Shown: positions 1 through 16,438, numbered from the stretch's first letter. The stretch is DNA of 64,000 nucleotides from Ryuthela nishihirai (GCA_038380435.1 JAWZYU010000024.1:53840613-53904612), one strand, 5' to 3'. The notes: generated from the letters alone by a model not told the origin. Translations and numbers: made by a program.

Positions 1-1167
1 AAATGGCAAGAAAGCTATCGTACAGCTCTATAATGTCCTCCTGAGGGATAGAACACCAAATAGAGTGAAGTCGCTGTTACATTTCAGTGACAGTGGTTGG
101 CACACCCCTTGGGTGTTGTTGGAGCTGTCGGCCTATTGTGTCCCAGACGTGTTCAATAGGTGAAAGATCTGGTGAGTGTGCTGGCCATGGTAGTATCTGA
201 ACATTTTGCTCATGTAGATACTGCAGACTAATGCAGGCTGTGTGTGGAAAGGCATTATCTTGCTGGTAAAAGGTTCCGTGCTGTTGAACAAATGGGACAG
301 CCACTGGCTGCGAAATTTCGTAACATATTGTTGGGCAGTTAGAGATCCCCTTATGATGACCAGTTCTAGCCGAGATGTCTGACTAATGGCACCCCACACC
401 AAGATATCAGGTGCTGGAGCTGTGTAATGATATCGCATGCACTGGGTGCCATTCCTTTCCCCTGGATTATGGCAAACATGTTGTCTACCATCGTGCTGAC
501 CAAGACAAAAACAAGATTCATCATTAACACCACAGTACTCCACTCTTGTTCCTTCCAGTTCTCTCTGAGGTGACACCACTGAAGATGTGCTTGCATATGA
601 GCAGATGTCAGGGGCAAATGCAGTGCCGGACAATAGGCTCATAATGAAAATTGTAATAGCCTGTTGTTTACCATCTCCCTGGTAGGTATTCGATGTGTTA
701 CCTGTTGCCAGTACCTTTGCAGTTCCGTTTAGTATGACGTCATCTCATTGATCCTTGTTAACATGTGCTGGATTCTTCTTGAACCCACTGGCACCATGTG
801 TTCGATGGTGCTGGGATTGTGGCCAACCTTGTTGGCCACATCTCTGTACGACAAACAAGTTTCTCTAAGGCCGATGATTCTTCCACACTCAAAGTCTGTT
901 AACTGTTGAAATGACTGTCAACATCTGCATAAGGGCATCTTTAGCAGTTTAGTACAATTTTCACAATGTTTTGTCGATCAGGGAGCTTTGGTTGCCTTTA
1001 TGTGTTTGACTGCTCTGCACCTGTGACATCAACTCGTGCCTGTCTGATCATTTCAATTGTCCTGAAAACCTAATAATTTCCATGCATTTACATATACTAT
1101 TGCCTCCCTAAATTTCATCATATTTGCATAATTTCTTGCAAGTGTTGCATTTTTATTTCCTCTAGTG
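1..1167 (-). mobile_element. Tc1-like DNA transposon, decayed, cut by the window edge, in a PRPS intron
   Basis: Transposase fragments read on the minus strand with several frameshifts. The N-terminal helix-turn-helix region (about 800-910) resembles DFECGRIIGLRET and GHNPSTIE. The catalytic core holds QDNAFPHTA and SPDLSPIEHVWD near 140-280, with 34 residues between the second Asp and the Glu, the DD34E spacing of Tc1 elements. The right terminus is probably at 1167, next to a TA (1168-1169), where the minus strand begins CACTAGAGGAAATAAAAATG, a typical Tc1 end. The C-terminus of the transposase runs off the left edge. Frame breaks make it inactive. It sits in the intron after PRPS exon 3. 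Confidence 0.85.
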
Positions 1168-5458
<4,291 letters not shown>

Positions 5459-6411
5459 TTTATATTTTTTTTAATGCTAACGATGAAAGGATGTTATAGC
5501 CAAGAATCGATTTTTCATTAAAATTTATTGCTCTAAAATGATGTCCTTATTAGTTCTACACCAGTGATTTAAAAAATTAAACTTTTGTTGCATCTTGTTT
5601 TTCAAATCGCACGAAAAATGACCTTAAAAAACTTCAAATTCCATTTCAACAACTGATCTTTTGCATTTTACTACATACGTTTGTTCTCTTCGTTAGAATA
5701 TATTTAGACCATTCTCCAAGTATCTTACCACTTTTAACACTTTCACCAACTCCAAAACATACAATGTATTTATTACAGTTGTTGGCATATTGCTTTTACT
5801 TCTTTCCCTTAAAATGTTAAACGGGGATTTCATTTTATTTCTTTGGAATATTCGCCTCTAATTACGGTGGCCTGACATTCGTTGTGTGTCACTTTTCATT
5901 CCTACCATACCTTCATACGACGAGCTAATGGAATTTGACAAGGCACATTTCTCCCCATGACACGGTGAATTTTTGAAAAATTCTTGCTTTATTGCCGAAA
6001 CCAACGTGTAGGTGAAGAAACTTCAGCTTATATTACGGAAATAAGATGATTAGGAGAACACAGTAATTTTAGAGCGTCTTTAGATGTCATGTTGCGTAAC
6101 TGACTAGTAGGTGGCACGTTGAGCAATGTGTGGCATGAAGAAATAAGTAGGTGAACATTGTGTAATGGCTGAACATCGTTAACGTTCACCAGGTTCAAGA
6201 GAAGCATTTGCTGCTCAAACTACTATATACAAGTGAAAGAGATCAGAGATAAGAAAATATCTCTATTAAGCCTGTATATCAAGAATATGTGAATTTACCA
6301 CGAGTCTTCTTTTTTATCTCAAAATTTATGTCCTTCTGGCATTTTCAAACATAAAAATGCCCTTTTCGTTTAAACTTAAAACTAAGAAATATTAATAACC
6401 TACTATAGCAG
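5459..6411 (-). promoter_or_regulatory. Region upstream of PRPS: probable 5' UTR and promoter
   Basis: Placed only by position, directly upstream of the PRPS start codon. The stretch 5850-6180 is less AT-rich than its surroundings and contains several CpG dinucleotides. I see no convincing TATA box and cannot place the transcription start, and an untranslated first exon is possible. Confidence 0.35.
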
Positions 6412-6527
6412 CAGCTTGCCATAGAGGTCTTACAGGAGTCTGTCAATTTAATACCATAGAGAAGGTTACATTCGACTCGAACCCAGTCCCTTTGATCACT
6501 AGCCAAGCACGCTAATGGCTCAGCCAC
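6412..6527 (-). mobile_element. tRNA-derived SINE (family B), partial
   Basis: Shares AGAGGTCTTACAGGAGTCTG-type sequence with 11388-11570, 17482-17560 and 34113-34240 (core GAGGTCTGACAGGAACCTG). The tRNA-like head is at the high-coordinate end, with AACCCAGTCCC (B-box side) and CGCTAATGGCTCAGCCAC. It abuts a family-A SINE. Confidence 0.65.
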
Positions 6528-6528
6528 A

Positions 6529-6997
6529 GGTTGGTTGTTTTACCTCCGACGGCCACTTTTTTTTGCATACAACGGGTCAATATCAGGTCACAAATAACCC
6601 AAAGGTTCAGGGAAGGATGGGGGTGAGGGGACCCACTAGACAGCTGTGTGAGATAGACGATAGCCTCCCATCCAGCCTGTTATTTAACATGTACAGGATA
6701 TGGCTCTCCCACACAATGGGCCATTGATTTATGTCCCATTAGACGGACAGCAGCCTTTCCGAGCTTGTGTCCCCCTACTCACTGAGAGCAGGGCAGGGAG
6801 TTTTGCGCATATAAATCGAATGTTAGTACTCGAACTTGGGAACTGCAGATTAGTTCCTGCAGGACAAGTTGTTTGGTCGCAAATTTTCATGCTTCTATGA
6901 TTGACTTTGTTAGGCAAACTAATTTGATATTCCAATTTGAGAATTGAAATATCAAATGCCTCAGCTGGTGCGCTACCAACTGAGCGACCTCAGCCTC
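6529..6997 (-). mobile_element. SINE family A, diverged, interrupted in its tRNA head
   Basis: Body matches the family consensus (GGTTGGTTGTTTTACC at the 3' end, then GGCTCTCCCACACAATGGGC and GGGAACTGCAGATTA). The sequence then switches at about 6861 to roughly 95 bp of unrelated DNA before a tRNA 5'-half resumes at 6957-6997 (GCGCTACCAACTGAGCGACC on the plus strand). The unrelated part matches, inverted, the DNA at 7597-7675. Confidence 0.7.
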
Positions 6998-7675
6998 TAG
7001 GTGGTGTTGCCTCAGCCCCCACATGCATGAGCTAAACTAAAATTAAAATACACATTTTCTGTATCTTTCTTTTTAAATCTCTTGTACTCATGACTGCCAT
7101 ATAATTTACAATTAACTTTGAAATAATTTGGTGTGAATGAAAATCCTGAATGATAATTCATTTGGTTAATGCTGTAAAAGCTATTATTTCCTGTAATATT
7201 CAATATTAGCTTTCCATGAATATCGAAAAAATCATGCGCTACAGAAAATTTAATGAAATTTTGTCATCGTCCAGGGGTAGATGGAGCTATGAATGTTGAA
7301 GGAAATTATATGATTTTCGAAATTACTCCTACTTTGTACAGCCTTCTCATATAAGGGACAGAAGTCACTTCTGACAGATAATTCAGTAGGAACACAAACA
7401 CACAAAGTTTTGCTAAAGATAGTAGCTAGCTCCCTAACCACACATCTAAGACCAAATAATGATTGCCTATCAAGTATGAATGAAAATTGACATATCATGC
7501 ATTTTACAGTGTACTGGATAAGTATTATGTCTTTTTCTGACTGAACTGTTAGTCGGTACTTTAAATAAACCGAGTAAAAAGCGTTTCTTTATTTTATTCC
7601 TCAAATTGGAATATGAAATGAGTTTGCCTCACAAGCCCAATCCTAGAAACATAAACAACTGGTCCAGCAAAGCAT
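6864..7675. repeat. Short inverted repeat pair, about 75-bp arms
   Basis: Arm 1 at about 6864-6946 contains GGCAAACTAATTTGATATTC; arm 2 at 7597-7675 contains the reverse complement with changes (GAATATGAAATGAGTTTGCC). The left arm is followed by a near-perfect local hairpin (ATTTGATATTCCAATT, loop TGAG, AATTGAAATATCAAAT). The enclosed 650 bp has no coding signal. Possibly a small non-autonomous DNA element; boundaries are uncertain. Confidence 0.5.
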
Positions 7676-8301
7676 ATTTAGTTGACAGAGTTAGAGAAGA
7701 ACAATCAAGTGTTTACCATTTGAAATATCTATAACTCTGCAATCATTATAGCTCAGGTTTATAACCAACTGTGTTCAACGGATCACCTTGCATCATGGAA
7801 GAAATCAGCAGCAAAGATTATTACGGATAACACATTTAATAAACTCTTCCCAGGAGGACTCTACAGTTTATGAGATTATCTTTATGATTTGAAAGACCAG
7901 AATTAACAACTTGCAGATGTTATGGACAACTGTCAAGTAAATGTAAACTATGACAAATTCATTGGAGAACTTCCATTCCTCATCTGGAGTAAATGATGCC
8001 AAAGTCTCTTTGACATGAACTGGTTCAAACTCTTAGTAATCAAATTAGCCTTGTAGAAGAATTGTGTGAGAAAGAATCCTATCTGAGTTTAATGAGGAAC
8101 TTATCAGGTTACATCTATAAGCCTGCATTTAGATCCCAGTGTTGCACCAATTCACTTAAAGGCAAGAACCGTTCCATCCTCGTATCAAGAAGTAAATACA
8201 GTGTTAACTAGACGAAGGGTTTCTACCACCACTCAGACACACTGAATTCACAACACCCACTTTCTCAAAACTTAAGCATTTAACAGCAGTGTTGGTAATT
8301 G
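7676..8301. other. Intergenic DNA, no feature recognised
   Basis: Mixed-composition DNA between the inverted repeat and the LINE tail. Short open frames only, no splice-bounded conserved coding. Confidence 0.5.

Positions 8302-8349
<48 letters not shown>
8302..8349. repeat. (TCA)n microsatellite forming the LINE 3' tail
   Basis: 48 bp, sixteen TCA units (ATG on the element's strand), directly following the LINE 3' end. Other copies have short versions of the same tail (12708-12718, 42136-42145), so the tail is part of the element rather than a chance satellite. Confidence 0.9.
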
Positions 8350-9197
8350 AGCAGCCATGGGCTACAGAGGTCCAACCAGACCGTGCAATTTAGTTCTCCA
8401 AGCAAGTCTATCCTGAGCTACATCTACTGCATCTGGCCACTGCACACCAATTCTAACAAGCTCCTTTTCACATTGCCCACCGCATCCTAGGTCTCCCCTT
8501 CTTTCTGAGACCTTTAGGAACACTCTTCATAACCCTATTCGCCAATCTATAATTATTCATACGGGCAACATGGCCAAACCAACGGAGTCTCTCTCTGCAC
8601 AATATGCTGCTTAAAGGAGGTTGCAAACTCCTTTGCCTAACCTCATCATCAGTTACAAAGTTCAACTACCTAATGCCCAAGATACTATGTAAGCATCTGG
8701 AATCAAAAGCATCTAGTTTCCTGTTATCTTACAAAGTGTCCAAGTTTCACTCCCATAACTAACCCTAGAAAGAACCAAACTATTATACAGTGTAATTTTA
8801 ATCTTTAGGTGTATACGCCTATTTCTCCACACTCTCCATAGATTCTTAAAAGTCCCGGCAGCAATACCTATTCGTCTGTTAATCTCATGCCGCACATCAC
8901 CATTATCTGTTACATAGCTCCCAAGATAATTAAACTGTGACACCTGCTCAAGACTGCAACCATTCAGATTAACTGAATCACAGCCTGCCTGACCAATTTT
9001 CATCACTTTAGTTTTCTCTCCGTTTATAACCAAACCTACTCTACTACTAGTCTCATCAACAGCTCGAATGAAAGAGTTCATCTCATCAACATCATTTGCC
9101 AAAAGGGCTAAATCATCAGCATAATCTAAATCAGAAAGTTTCGTATCTCCAGTCCATTTAAGGCCAAAATCTTTCCCTTGAAGTGAATTTCGCATTC
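8302..9197 (-). mobile_element. RTE-like LINE, 5'-truncated copy (reverse transcriptase C-terminal half)
   Basis: Minus-strand coding for the C-terminal part of a non-LTR reverse transcriptase: DLDYADDLALLAND with the catalytic YADD, then GEKTKVMKIG, QFNYLGSYVTD, SYGSETWTLCK and, after one frame change, RERLRWFGHVARMNNYRLAN and KGRPRMRW. The element ends GTAGCCCATGGCTGC and a tail of (ATG)n read on its own strand. It is 5'-truncated at about 9197. This is the least damaged 3' half of the family here. RTE clade is inferred from the single endonuclease-RT plan, roughly 3.3-kb size and microsatellite tail. Confidence 0.9.
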
Positions 9198-10122
9198 GAC
9201 TCACATCATTTCTATTAGCACAACATGCTGCATGCTATCAGTGGTAATCCTTTGGCAGAGCTTCTTCCCAATCGCTGTCTTAAAACCTGTTTGGAGCAAT
9301 CAGATCCAGATTTAGTAGAATTGCAGACAAAGAAGCAAGATGATTGTCATTCAGCACATTCGACCTCTGGTAGGACCGTTAATCAACTTAGATGATGTCA
9401 AGTTATTTTACAAAAGATTCAAGAAGATCCCAATGTTTGGTTTCAATTCAAAGAACCAACAATGTTTACAAGTAACACTGAGTGAGAAGCACACAACAGT
9501 GTAGCAACCTGAGATTCATCTAAGTAACCATCTACAGCAGAAGATTAAACTTCGGTGTTTATACCTTTATCTAGAAACGCTGACATAGAATAATCTCCAG
9601 CTGATGAAGCGTCACGACCAACAAGGGCTGAGCATCCACCCCTTTGGCTCAAGGACTATGCTTCCTATGGGAGGAATTTCATGTATTCGTAAAAAATACA
9701 GATACGTTTAATTCACTAGATGGCAACGCATGCTCAAGAAACTAATATACAGTTTAATTTTGGTCCTGGTGTTACGTTTTGCAATGGAGCTGTTAAGAAA
9801 TGTTGGATGACCGAGTGTCAGACCGATGTTCCTCTATCCTCGATACTTTGAAAGTTTATTTGTATTGAAATCAGTTATAATCAGTATGTTAATCCATTCA
9901 TTGTGTATGATGGAAACACATTAGAAGTTTACGAGTCTGCTACATAAACGTAATCCACATATTTCTGAGCATTTTAGATAGGAATGCTTATATTCAGCAA
10001 GCATATTTACAAATAAGAAAATTTTACTGTGTAAAAATCAAGTCCATTATTAACATTCTGAACTTTATTCCTTTTACTTATACGTAGGGTTATCCACATA
10101 ATTCTGATCATTCAAAGATATA
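9198..10122. other. Intergenic DNA, no feature recognised
   Basis: Between the LINE and the pogo-like element. No repeat match inside the window and no supported coding. Confidence 0.5.
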
Positions 10123-11219
10123 CCTTATTTCTTCGATTTTAAGACGGACTTTTTTTCCCATATAAACGTCTCTAAAAACGGGATGCGTCTTAGAATAGTT
10201 TTTTTCTTTAAAAATTTCCCGCGCTTTGCACATGGCACCACACGTTTTGTTTTTATGCAAAACCCCGCCTCCAAGTTTGACCGTTATCGCATTTTCCAAT
10301 TTCATTGGAAAATAAAGTGGCGCGGGTGAAATTGCCGGAGAAAAAAAGCAGAAATTGCCAAATTCTCTGAATAGAGGATATAATTTTTAAAGGCAGTTGT
10401 GGCTGGTGCGACAGACCAGTGCATCGTAGCAGGTTATCGTTAAGACTCCGAGCATCTGTCTGTCAAAAAATTCTTGCAGCCTTTCAACAGAAGCTGATTA
10501 ACTTCCAGCGACAAGTGATCAAATTAAGGGAAAAAAAGAAACTGAATTTAAAACCGTTCTTTTTCGATATGCCTTGAAATTACACCGTCAACGCCAAAGG
10601 TGCTAAAGAAATCAAGATTCTAAGCACGGACTACGAAAAGCAACTTATCATTGTAATGCTATGCATCACCGCTGATGGTCGAAAGTTGCCACCATATTTA
10701 ATATTAAATCGAAAAACCATACCTAAGAATGAAATTTTACCCAAAGATGTTACTGTGGTGCACAAAAAAATGGACGGATGATGGCAGAGTTTATGGAAGA
10801 CTGGCTAAATGTTGTGTGGAATAGACGTCCTGGAAGTCTTCGTAACCCACCTAGCATGCTAGTACTTGATGCATTTCGTGGACATTTTCCGAACACGTCA
10901 AAAATAAAATCGAGCAAAAACGTAGTGACTTGTTTGTGCATTACCAATGCTCTCGATGGCTCAGAAGACAATATATAGAAGATAAAGACGGCTCAGAAGA
11001 ATCACTCTCTAATATTGATTCAGAAGGAAATGATGAATAACTTACCTACTGATCAATAGGTACTATTGTTGTTAGCAAATTTAATTCTATTATAATAAAA
11101 ATATTTTTTAGATATATTTTAGCGTTTTATTTTATTTATTTTGCTTTTCTTAGAATCAAAGCTTTTTTTTCTCTTGGTGGTACTGAAATTAAGGTGGTCT
11201 TATAATCGAAGAAATACGG
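10123..11219 (+). mobile_element. pogo/Tigger-like DNA transposon, internally deleted, with both terminal repeats
   Basis: Inverted ends ACCTTATTTCTTCGATT (from 10123) and, on the minus strand, CCGTATTTCTTCGATTATA (from 11219), each beside a TA. On the plus strand 10480-10960 encodes a pogo DDE segment with two stops and frame changes: FFFDMP, NYTVNAKGAKEI, VMLCITADGRKLPPYLI, NRKTIPKNEI, then MAEFMEDWLNVVWNRRPGSL and LVLDAFRGHFP, the last carrying the second catalytic Asp. The element is about 1.1 kb and most of the CENP-B-type DNA-binding part is missing, so it is a deleted, inactive copy. Confidence 0.88.
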
Positions 11220-11387
11220 TAGTTATATATATATAACTCAATCAGTCACTCAAAGCACACACTTATAAATAAATATATTATAGCTTAAACAGGGACTTGT
11301 CATCTGTGTACGAGACCTCGGCGACACAGTCACTCACAAACCTGCCCACTGTAGACTCAAGTCACTCAAAAATATTTTGTCCCTCAA

Positions 11388-11570
11388 GCAGGGGTCTGCC
11401 ACTGAGGTCTGACAGGAACCTGTCAGTTTAATTACAACATAGAGAATATCTGTGAAGAAAGCAAGACCTCAGCAGAAAGACAACAGAAACATCCATGACT
11501 TATATGGGGCCCAAATCCAGTTTCCTTTAGATCAGTAGACAAGTGCGCTAACCTCTTGGCCACCAGTGCT
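11388..11570 (-). mobile_element. SINE family B copy
   Basis: Contains GAGGTCTGACAGGAACCTG and TGTCAGTTTAATTACA like the other family-B copies, with a tRNA-like head at the high end (GTGCGCTAACCTCTTGGCC on the plus strand). Moderately diverged. Confidence 0.65.
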
Positions 11571-12705
11571 ATGGAAGTTTTATTTCAAAGTTACAGCAAA
11601 AAGTGTTTCAATATCACGATTATTTTTAAATTAGAATGCGATTGAAAAGAATTTAAAATATATCTGACACCAACCATTCGGCCATCGGACGGTAACACAC
11701 ACACTCATAATTGTTAACATATCAAAATGTACAAAATAATAAGAGGACTTAGCAGATCTGAATCTAGAAAAAAGAAATCGAGTATGTGTGTCGGGGAGAG
11801 ACAAGAAACTGGATTTACAATAAAAAATAACATTTAAACTCCATTTTACAGGTTTTTAAGAAATTTTTTGTGAAATGCACGAAACAAAAATAAATTTAAT
11901 AATTTTTTCCTCTACTCCCATTATTAGCATTCTGAAATGGACATGCACCTCCCCCCCCAGATCAGGCCCTTGGTCTAAGATATACAGATACTTTACAGAC
12001 AAATGGAAACATTTACATGTTGAGATAACGGAGAATCAAATTCGAAGATCCGAAATTTCTACAATAAATTCTATATACGGAAATGGGAGAGAAAAATTTA
12101 AATCTCATTCAACCATTGGCGAATCGCGGCTTTTTGAATAGGGGAAGTAATTACCAAAGAACTGCTAGTAGTAAGAGTGGGAGTATGGCGAGGTAATTCT
12201 ACGCCCCCTTCAGCGCTGTTTTCTGACAAGAGCTACCGCACAAGAAATGAGTTGCTGGAAGATCTACCAGTCTGAATGTACTTTTTGACGGGGATAAATT
12301 ATTTATTGTATTATTTTAATTACCTTGTTTGATTTTTTTCCTTTATATTCCTCAAAATTATTTCCATAGAAAATAAAAATGAAGAAATAATTTAAAAATC
12401 TAAAATATTTAAATATAGTAAAATTTAATGAAATACGTAAAATGGGTTAAAAAAAACATTCAGTAAATAAAAAAGGCAAAGTTCTTCGCAACAAGTGAAG
12501 ACGATTCTAAAATTTTTCTTGCTCCGAACAGAATGTTAGAACCTTGTCTATTTTTTTTTGCATCTTGTACGAATATTTTTAAATTTTCCAACTGTAACCG
12601 TTGTACTCACATGGAATATTCTGTGATTCATTTCTTTAGTAAGTCCCTTGAGTTTGTTGATAGTGCCATGACCCATTTCGTTCAGCGGTATAAGGGTTTC
12701 CTAAT
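11571..12705. other. AT-rich intergenic DNA
   Basis: Includes a short poly-C at about 11952-11959 and strongly AT-rich DNA at 12290-12500. Open frames here are short and unconserved in appearance. No element recognised. Confidence 0.5.
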
Positions 12706-13597
12706 AAGATCATCATCATTCTCAAGCAGCCATGGGCTACAGAGGTCCAACCAGACTGCGCAATTTGGTTCTGCAAGCATATCTGTCCTGAGCTATATCT
12801 GCTGCATCTCGCCAATGCACACCAATTCTAATAAGATCCTGTTTGACATTATCTGCCCTATTTCGTAATCTATAATTATTCATACAGACAACATGGCCAA
12901 ACCAACGAAGTCTCTCTCTGCACAACATACTACTCAGAGGTTGCGACTCCTTTGCCTAACCACTTCATTACTTACAAAGTTAAACGACTTAATGCCCAAG
13001 ATACTATGTAAGCATCTAGAATCAAAAGCATGAAGTTTCTTTTATCTTGTGTACAAAGGGTCCATGTTTCACTACCTTAACTAACTCTAGAAAGAATCAA
13101 ATTATTAGTCTTAGTCTTCAGGTGTATACGCCTATTTCTCCACATTCCCAATAGATTCCGAAAAGTCCCAGAGGTAATCCCTATTCATGTTAAACTCATG
13201 CCGCACATCAGCAGTATCTGTTACATAGTCCCAAGATAATTAAACTGAGACACCTCAAGGCTGCAGCAATTCAGATTAACTGAATCACAATCTGCCTGAC
13301 CTATTTTCATCACTTTAGTTTTCTCTCTGTTTATAACCAAGACTACTCTATTACCAGTTTCATCAACAGCTCATCTCATCATTTGCCAAAAGGCTAAATA
13401 TATCAGCATAATCTAAATAAGAAATTTTGAGATCTCCAGACCATTTAAGACCCAAACCTTTACCTTGCAGTGAATTTCGCATAACATAATCAATAACCAA
13501 AGAGAAAAGGAGACAAAATGCACCCTTGTCAAACACCAGAAGCAATGCTAAACCAATTGCTACAAGTCATACCAACTCTCACACACGACTCATTGTT
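12706..13597 (-). pseudogene. LINE reverse transcriptase 3' half (degenerate)
   Basis: Minus-strand remnants GAFCLLFSLVIDYVMRNSLQG, GLKWSGDLKIS and LDYAD followed by a deletion, then frames matching the copy at 8302-9197. Ends in AGCAGCCATGGGCTAC and a short TCATCATCAT tail at 12708. More damaged than the 8302 copy. Confidence 0.82.
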
Positions 13598-15955
13598 GCA
13601 CCAATCGCTTGTGATGATGCATAGAACAGGCCAGGCGTAGCACCTAATGTCCAACCCCACCTTCTCGTGGTGAAAGAAGAAAAGGTTTCGTTAGTACCTT
13701 TCAAAAGATATACTCTCTTGTGGAAGTGAATGGAAGGCTTCCAGATTAGTGTGGCCTACTGATCTGGACATCTATGGCTACTTTTCTTTTTTTCCTACCC
13801 TGCTGAGGAGTGGTCAACCACAGAGGGTCCTGACCATATAAACCTACTGGACTGGACTGAATTAAGGCTCTGAGCTTGATTATGGATCCTGATTTTGCTG
13901 CACTGGATTTTTCTGTGGAGGGAAAATCTTCCGCTGTGTTTTCTGTTTATTTGTGGGTTGACAGCCCCAAGTGCATAGACTCACAGGATATGTTTTATCA
14001 GCTGGTGAATAATCATGGAGCAGAGGTCATCGCAGGCACCTGAACTATTGCTTCTACTGGCATCGTCAAATTCTGCATTGGAGGAAGTTTTCCAGTCTAG
14101 ATGGCTTCAACCTGTAGTGGTGCTGCGATTAGGGGACTGTTTGATATTGTTGGCATTCCCTCTCTCAAACAGTTTCTTTAAACATCCCACTAACCATTTT
14201 CTCTCTATAGGTAGTTGGAATGCGAGAACTCTGCAGAGCTTATTCTCTTGATATCCTCACACAGAATTACAGTTATAAATTGGTTATTCTCGGCTTGCAA
14301 GAGACCAGATGGACAGATAAAGGTAAAATTCTTAAAATTAACTCTTTTCAGGGAGGGACGATAATAAGCATCACCAAGACGCAGGTTTGCTTCTCAGCAG
14401 ACACGCTAGTGATGCTCTTCTAGGATATGTGTGCATTAACGAAATGTTTCTTAAAGCAAAATTTCACACAAACATTAAAGACGAATGTTATCTGCTGTTA
14501 TGCCCCCACTGAATGACGATAGATTTTATGAACAATTTCATATTTGGAATTCTGTCAAGAAAGGAACTTCAATGCCAAAGTTGGTACTGACTCTGACCTT
14601 TGGGGAGGGGTGATAGGCCCTTTTGGTATTGGTAGCTGCAATGGCAATGGGCAACATCTCCTACAGGTAAGTAAACTCAATGGATTCAGAATAACTAACA
14701 CTTATTACAAACACCGCGACATACATAAGTACACATGGGTTTCACCTGATGGGCTGCATAAGAATATGATTGATTATATATTAATTAACAGCAAATGGGC
14801 TAGTTCTGTTAGAAATACCAGGGCATATAGGGGAGCTGAAATTGGATCTGACCATTACCTTGTTAAAAGTGTGTTGCAACTTAAACTTAAAAAGTGTTGT
14901 GTTAGGGTTAAAAAATTTGCTTTTAATACTGAAGCTCTGAAAGACCCAGTTATAGCCAAAGCTTACCATGATAGGTTACTTAGTTATTATGTCTGTCATG
15001 GTATACTTACTACTGAAGTTGAGGAAGAATGGGATCATTTTAAACAGGCTTTTTTGGATACTAACAGTACTCTTTTAGGAAAAAAAGAGCAGAAGAGACA
15101 GAATTATCTGAGTGATAAGGCACTTGAGCTTATTTCGGAAAGAAAGAACTGCAGGAATGTCCTTAATCAATACCCTACTAGTCCTAATAGAAAGCATTGT
15201 AACAATTAATGTTTGCTGATAAGAATCTTTGGCTGACAAAGATCAGGAAGAAGTTACACAGTACAACAGCAGAGAGCTGTTCCAGATAGTTAATGTTTTG
15301 TGCAGTAGAAAACGGACAGGTATACAGGGATTGAAGGATAAGCAAGGTAAGGTTATAGAAGGTTATGATTCTATCATGGCTAGGTGGGCGGAGCATTTCA
15401 GTGATGTTCTAAAGAATGTGGTTAGTTCTACTCCCATTCTTTGTAATGGTGATAGATGCATTACGGGCTTTAATGTTGGCCCTATAACACAATCTGAAGT
15501 TAGTTTGGCTATTTCTAAACTTAAACTTCATAAATCCCCAGGGGTGGATGAAATTGCTACGGAAATGCTTAGAGCTGGGAATGTTTGTTACCACATGGAT
15601 GAGAGAAATTTTTAATATCTTTTATGATAAAGATGTTGTTCCTAAGCGTTTTACCAGAACTATTATTATCCCTATTTTGAAAGAAGTGATCCCAGTTCTT
15701 GTGATAACTATAGGGGTATCAGCCTACTTTCTGCTCCAGGTAAAGTTCTTTGCATGATTGTGCTTAATAGAAATATATGGTTGACAGACAATTGTGAAAT
15801 GAGCAGTGCGGATTCAGAAGTGGTAGGGGATGTATAGATCAGATATTTTCACTCAGGCAGACTCTTGAGTAATGTTTAGAGTTTTAGAAACGTTTGGTTG
15901 CCATCTTTGTTAATTGCGAGATGGTATGGCATAGCAGACAAGTTAGTGATAAGAT
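13598..15955 (+). pseudogene. LINE 5' UTR, APE-type endonuclease and RT N-terminus (degenerate)
   Basis: The 5' UTR from 13598 matches 29965-30700 and, inverted, 50660-51345. Endonuclease motifs in order: SIGSWNARTL (about 14206), ILGLQETRW (about 14287), FNAKVGTDSDLWGG (about 14570), MIDYILINSKW (about 14766) and GSDHYLV (about 14842), the Ser-Asp-His of the APE fold. The longest open part is 14544-15209 (221 codons). 15229-15615 continues into the RT N-terminal region (KLKLHKSPGVDEIATEMLRA). Nuclease by homology, dead by frame breaks. Confidence 0.85.
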
Positions 15956-16425
15956 CTACCAGATAGGAAATAAGTTGGGATACGCTGAAAATAAAGGTCG
16001 GAAAGACCCATACAAAAGATAGAGGTAGTAAGTTTTTTGAAAGGTGTTACATGAATCTTTATCCTATTCTTCATTCACTCGTCAATGCAGCAGGATCGTA
16101 ATCTGGCGTTTCCAGGTTAGATTCCTCATTGTGCATGCGCTGAAAAGTTTCCTATAAACCTCTTTCTGTGAGAACAGACCCCATTTCAGAGCTTAGATAG
16201 AGAGGGGGTCTTTTTCTCTTTCATGTTTTCCCTGTTCCCCACGTTTTTTATAGTCTCTTATTATGCCAATAACAGATCGAATACAAAGTGCAAGAAAGAG
16301 AATACGTACATGAGGAGTTGGCGCGAACTTTGATATCAATTCAAAAACTCCGAGGATAAAATTAACAAGAAAAAAAAAATGTTTGGTAGAAAATTACATA
16401 AATACCGAAAAAACAAAAAGAATAA
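15956..16425. other. Intergenic DNA, unassigned
   Basis: Contains GTTTCCAGGTTAGATTCCTC (about 16106), which resembles a tRNA-type B-box region, but no full SINE could be delimited. Otherwise AT-rich without recognised content. Confidence 0.4.
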
Positions 16426-16438
16426 ACATGAAAAAGTA

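Larger units (their letters stand above)
12706..15955 (-). mobile_element. RTE-like LINE, near full-length insertion with inverted 5' segment
   Basis: Two pieces meet head to head at about 13598. 12706-13597 (minus strand) carries the 3' end: tail, 'RERLRWFGHV' region and back to RVGMTCSNW in the RT palm. 13598-15955 (plus strand) carries the 5' UTR, the endonuclease and the RT start up to IADKLV. In family coordinates the plus piece stops about 15 codons before the minus piece starts, so together they make one nearly complete element of about 3.3 kb whose 5' part was inverted during insertion. Both pieces have frameshifts and stops. Confidence 0.82.

Noticed and set aside
8299..8490. Open frame starting with a run of serines
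   Set aside because: The serine run is the (TCA)n tail of a minus-strand LINE read on the wrong strand.
10108..10305. 65-codon minus-strand frame at the left end of the pogo-like element
   Set aside because: It covers the terminal repeat itself and is antisense to the transposase. Treated as chance.
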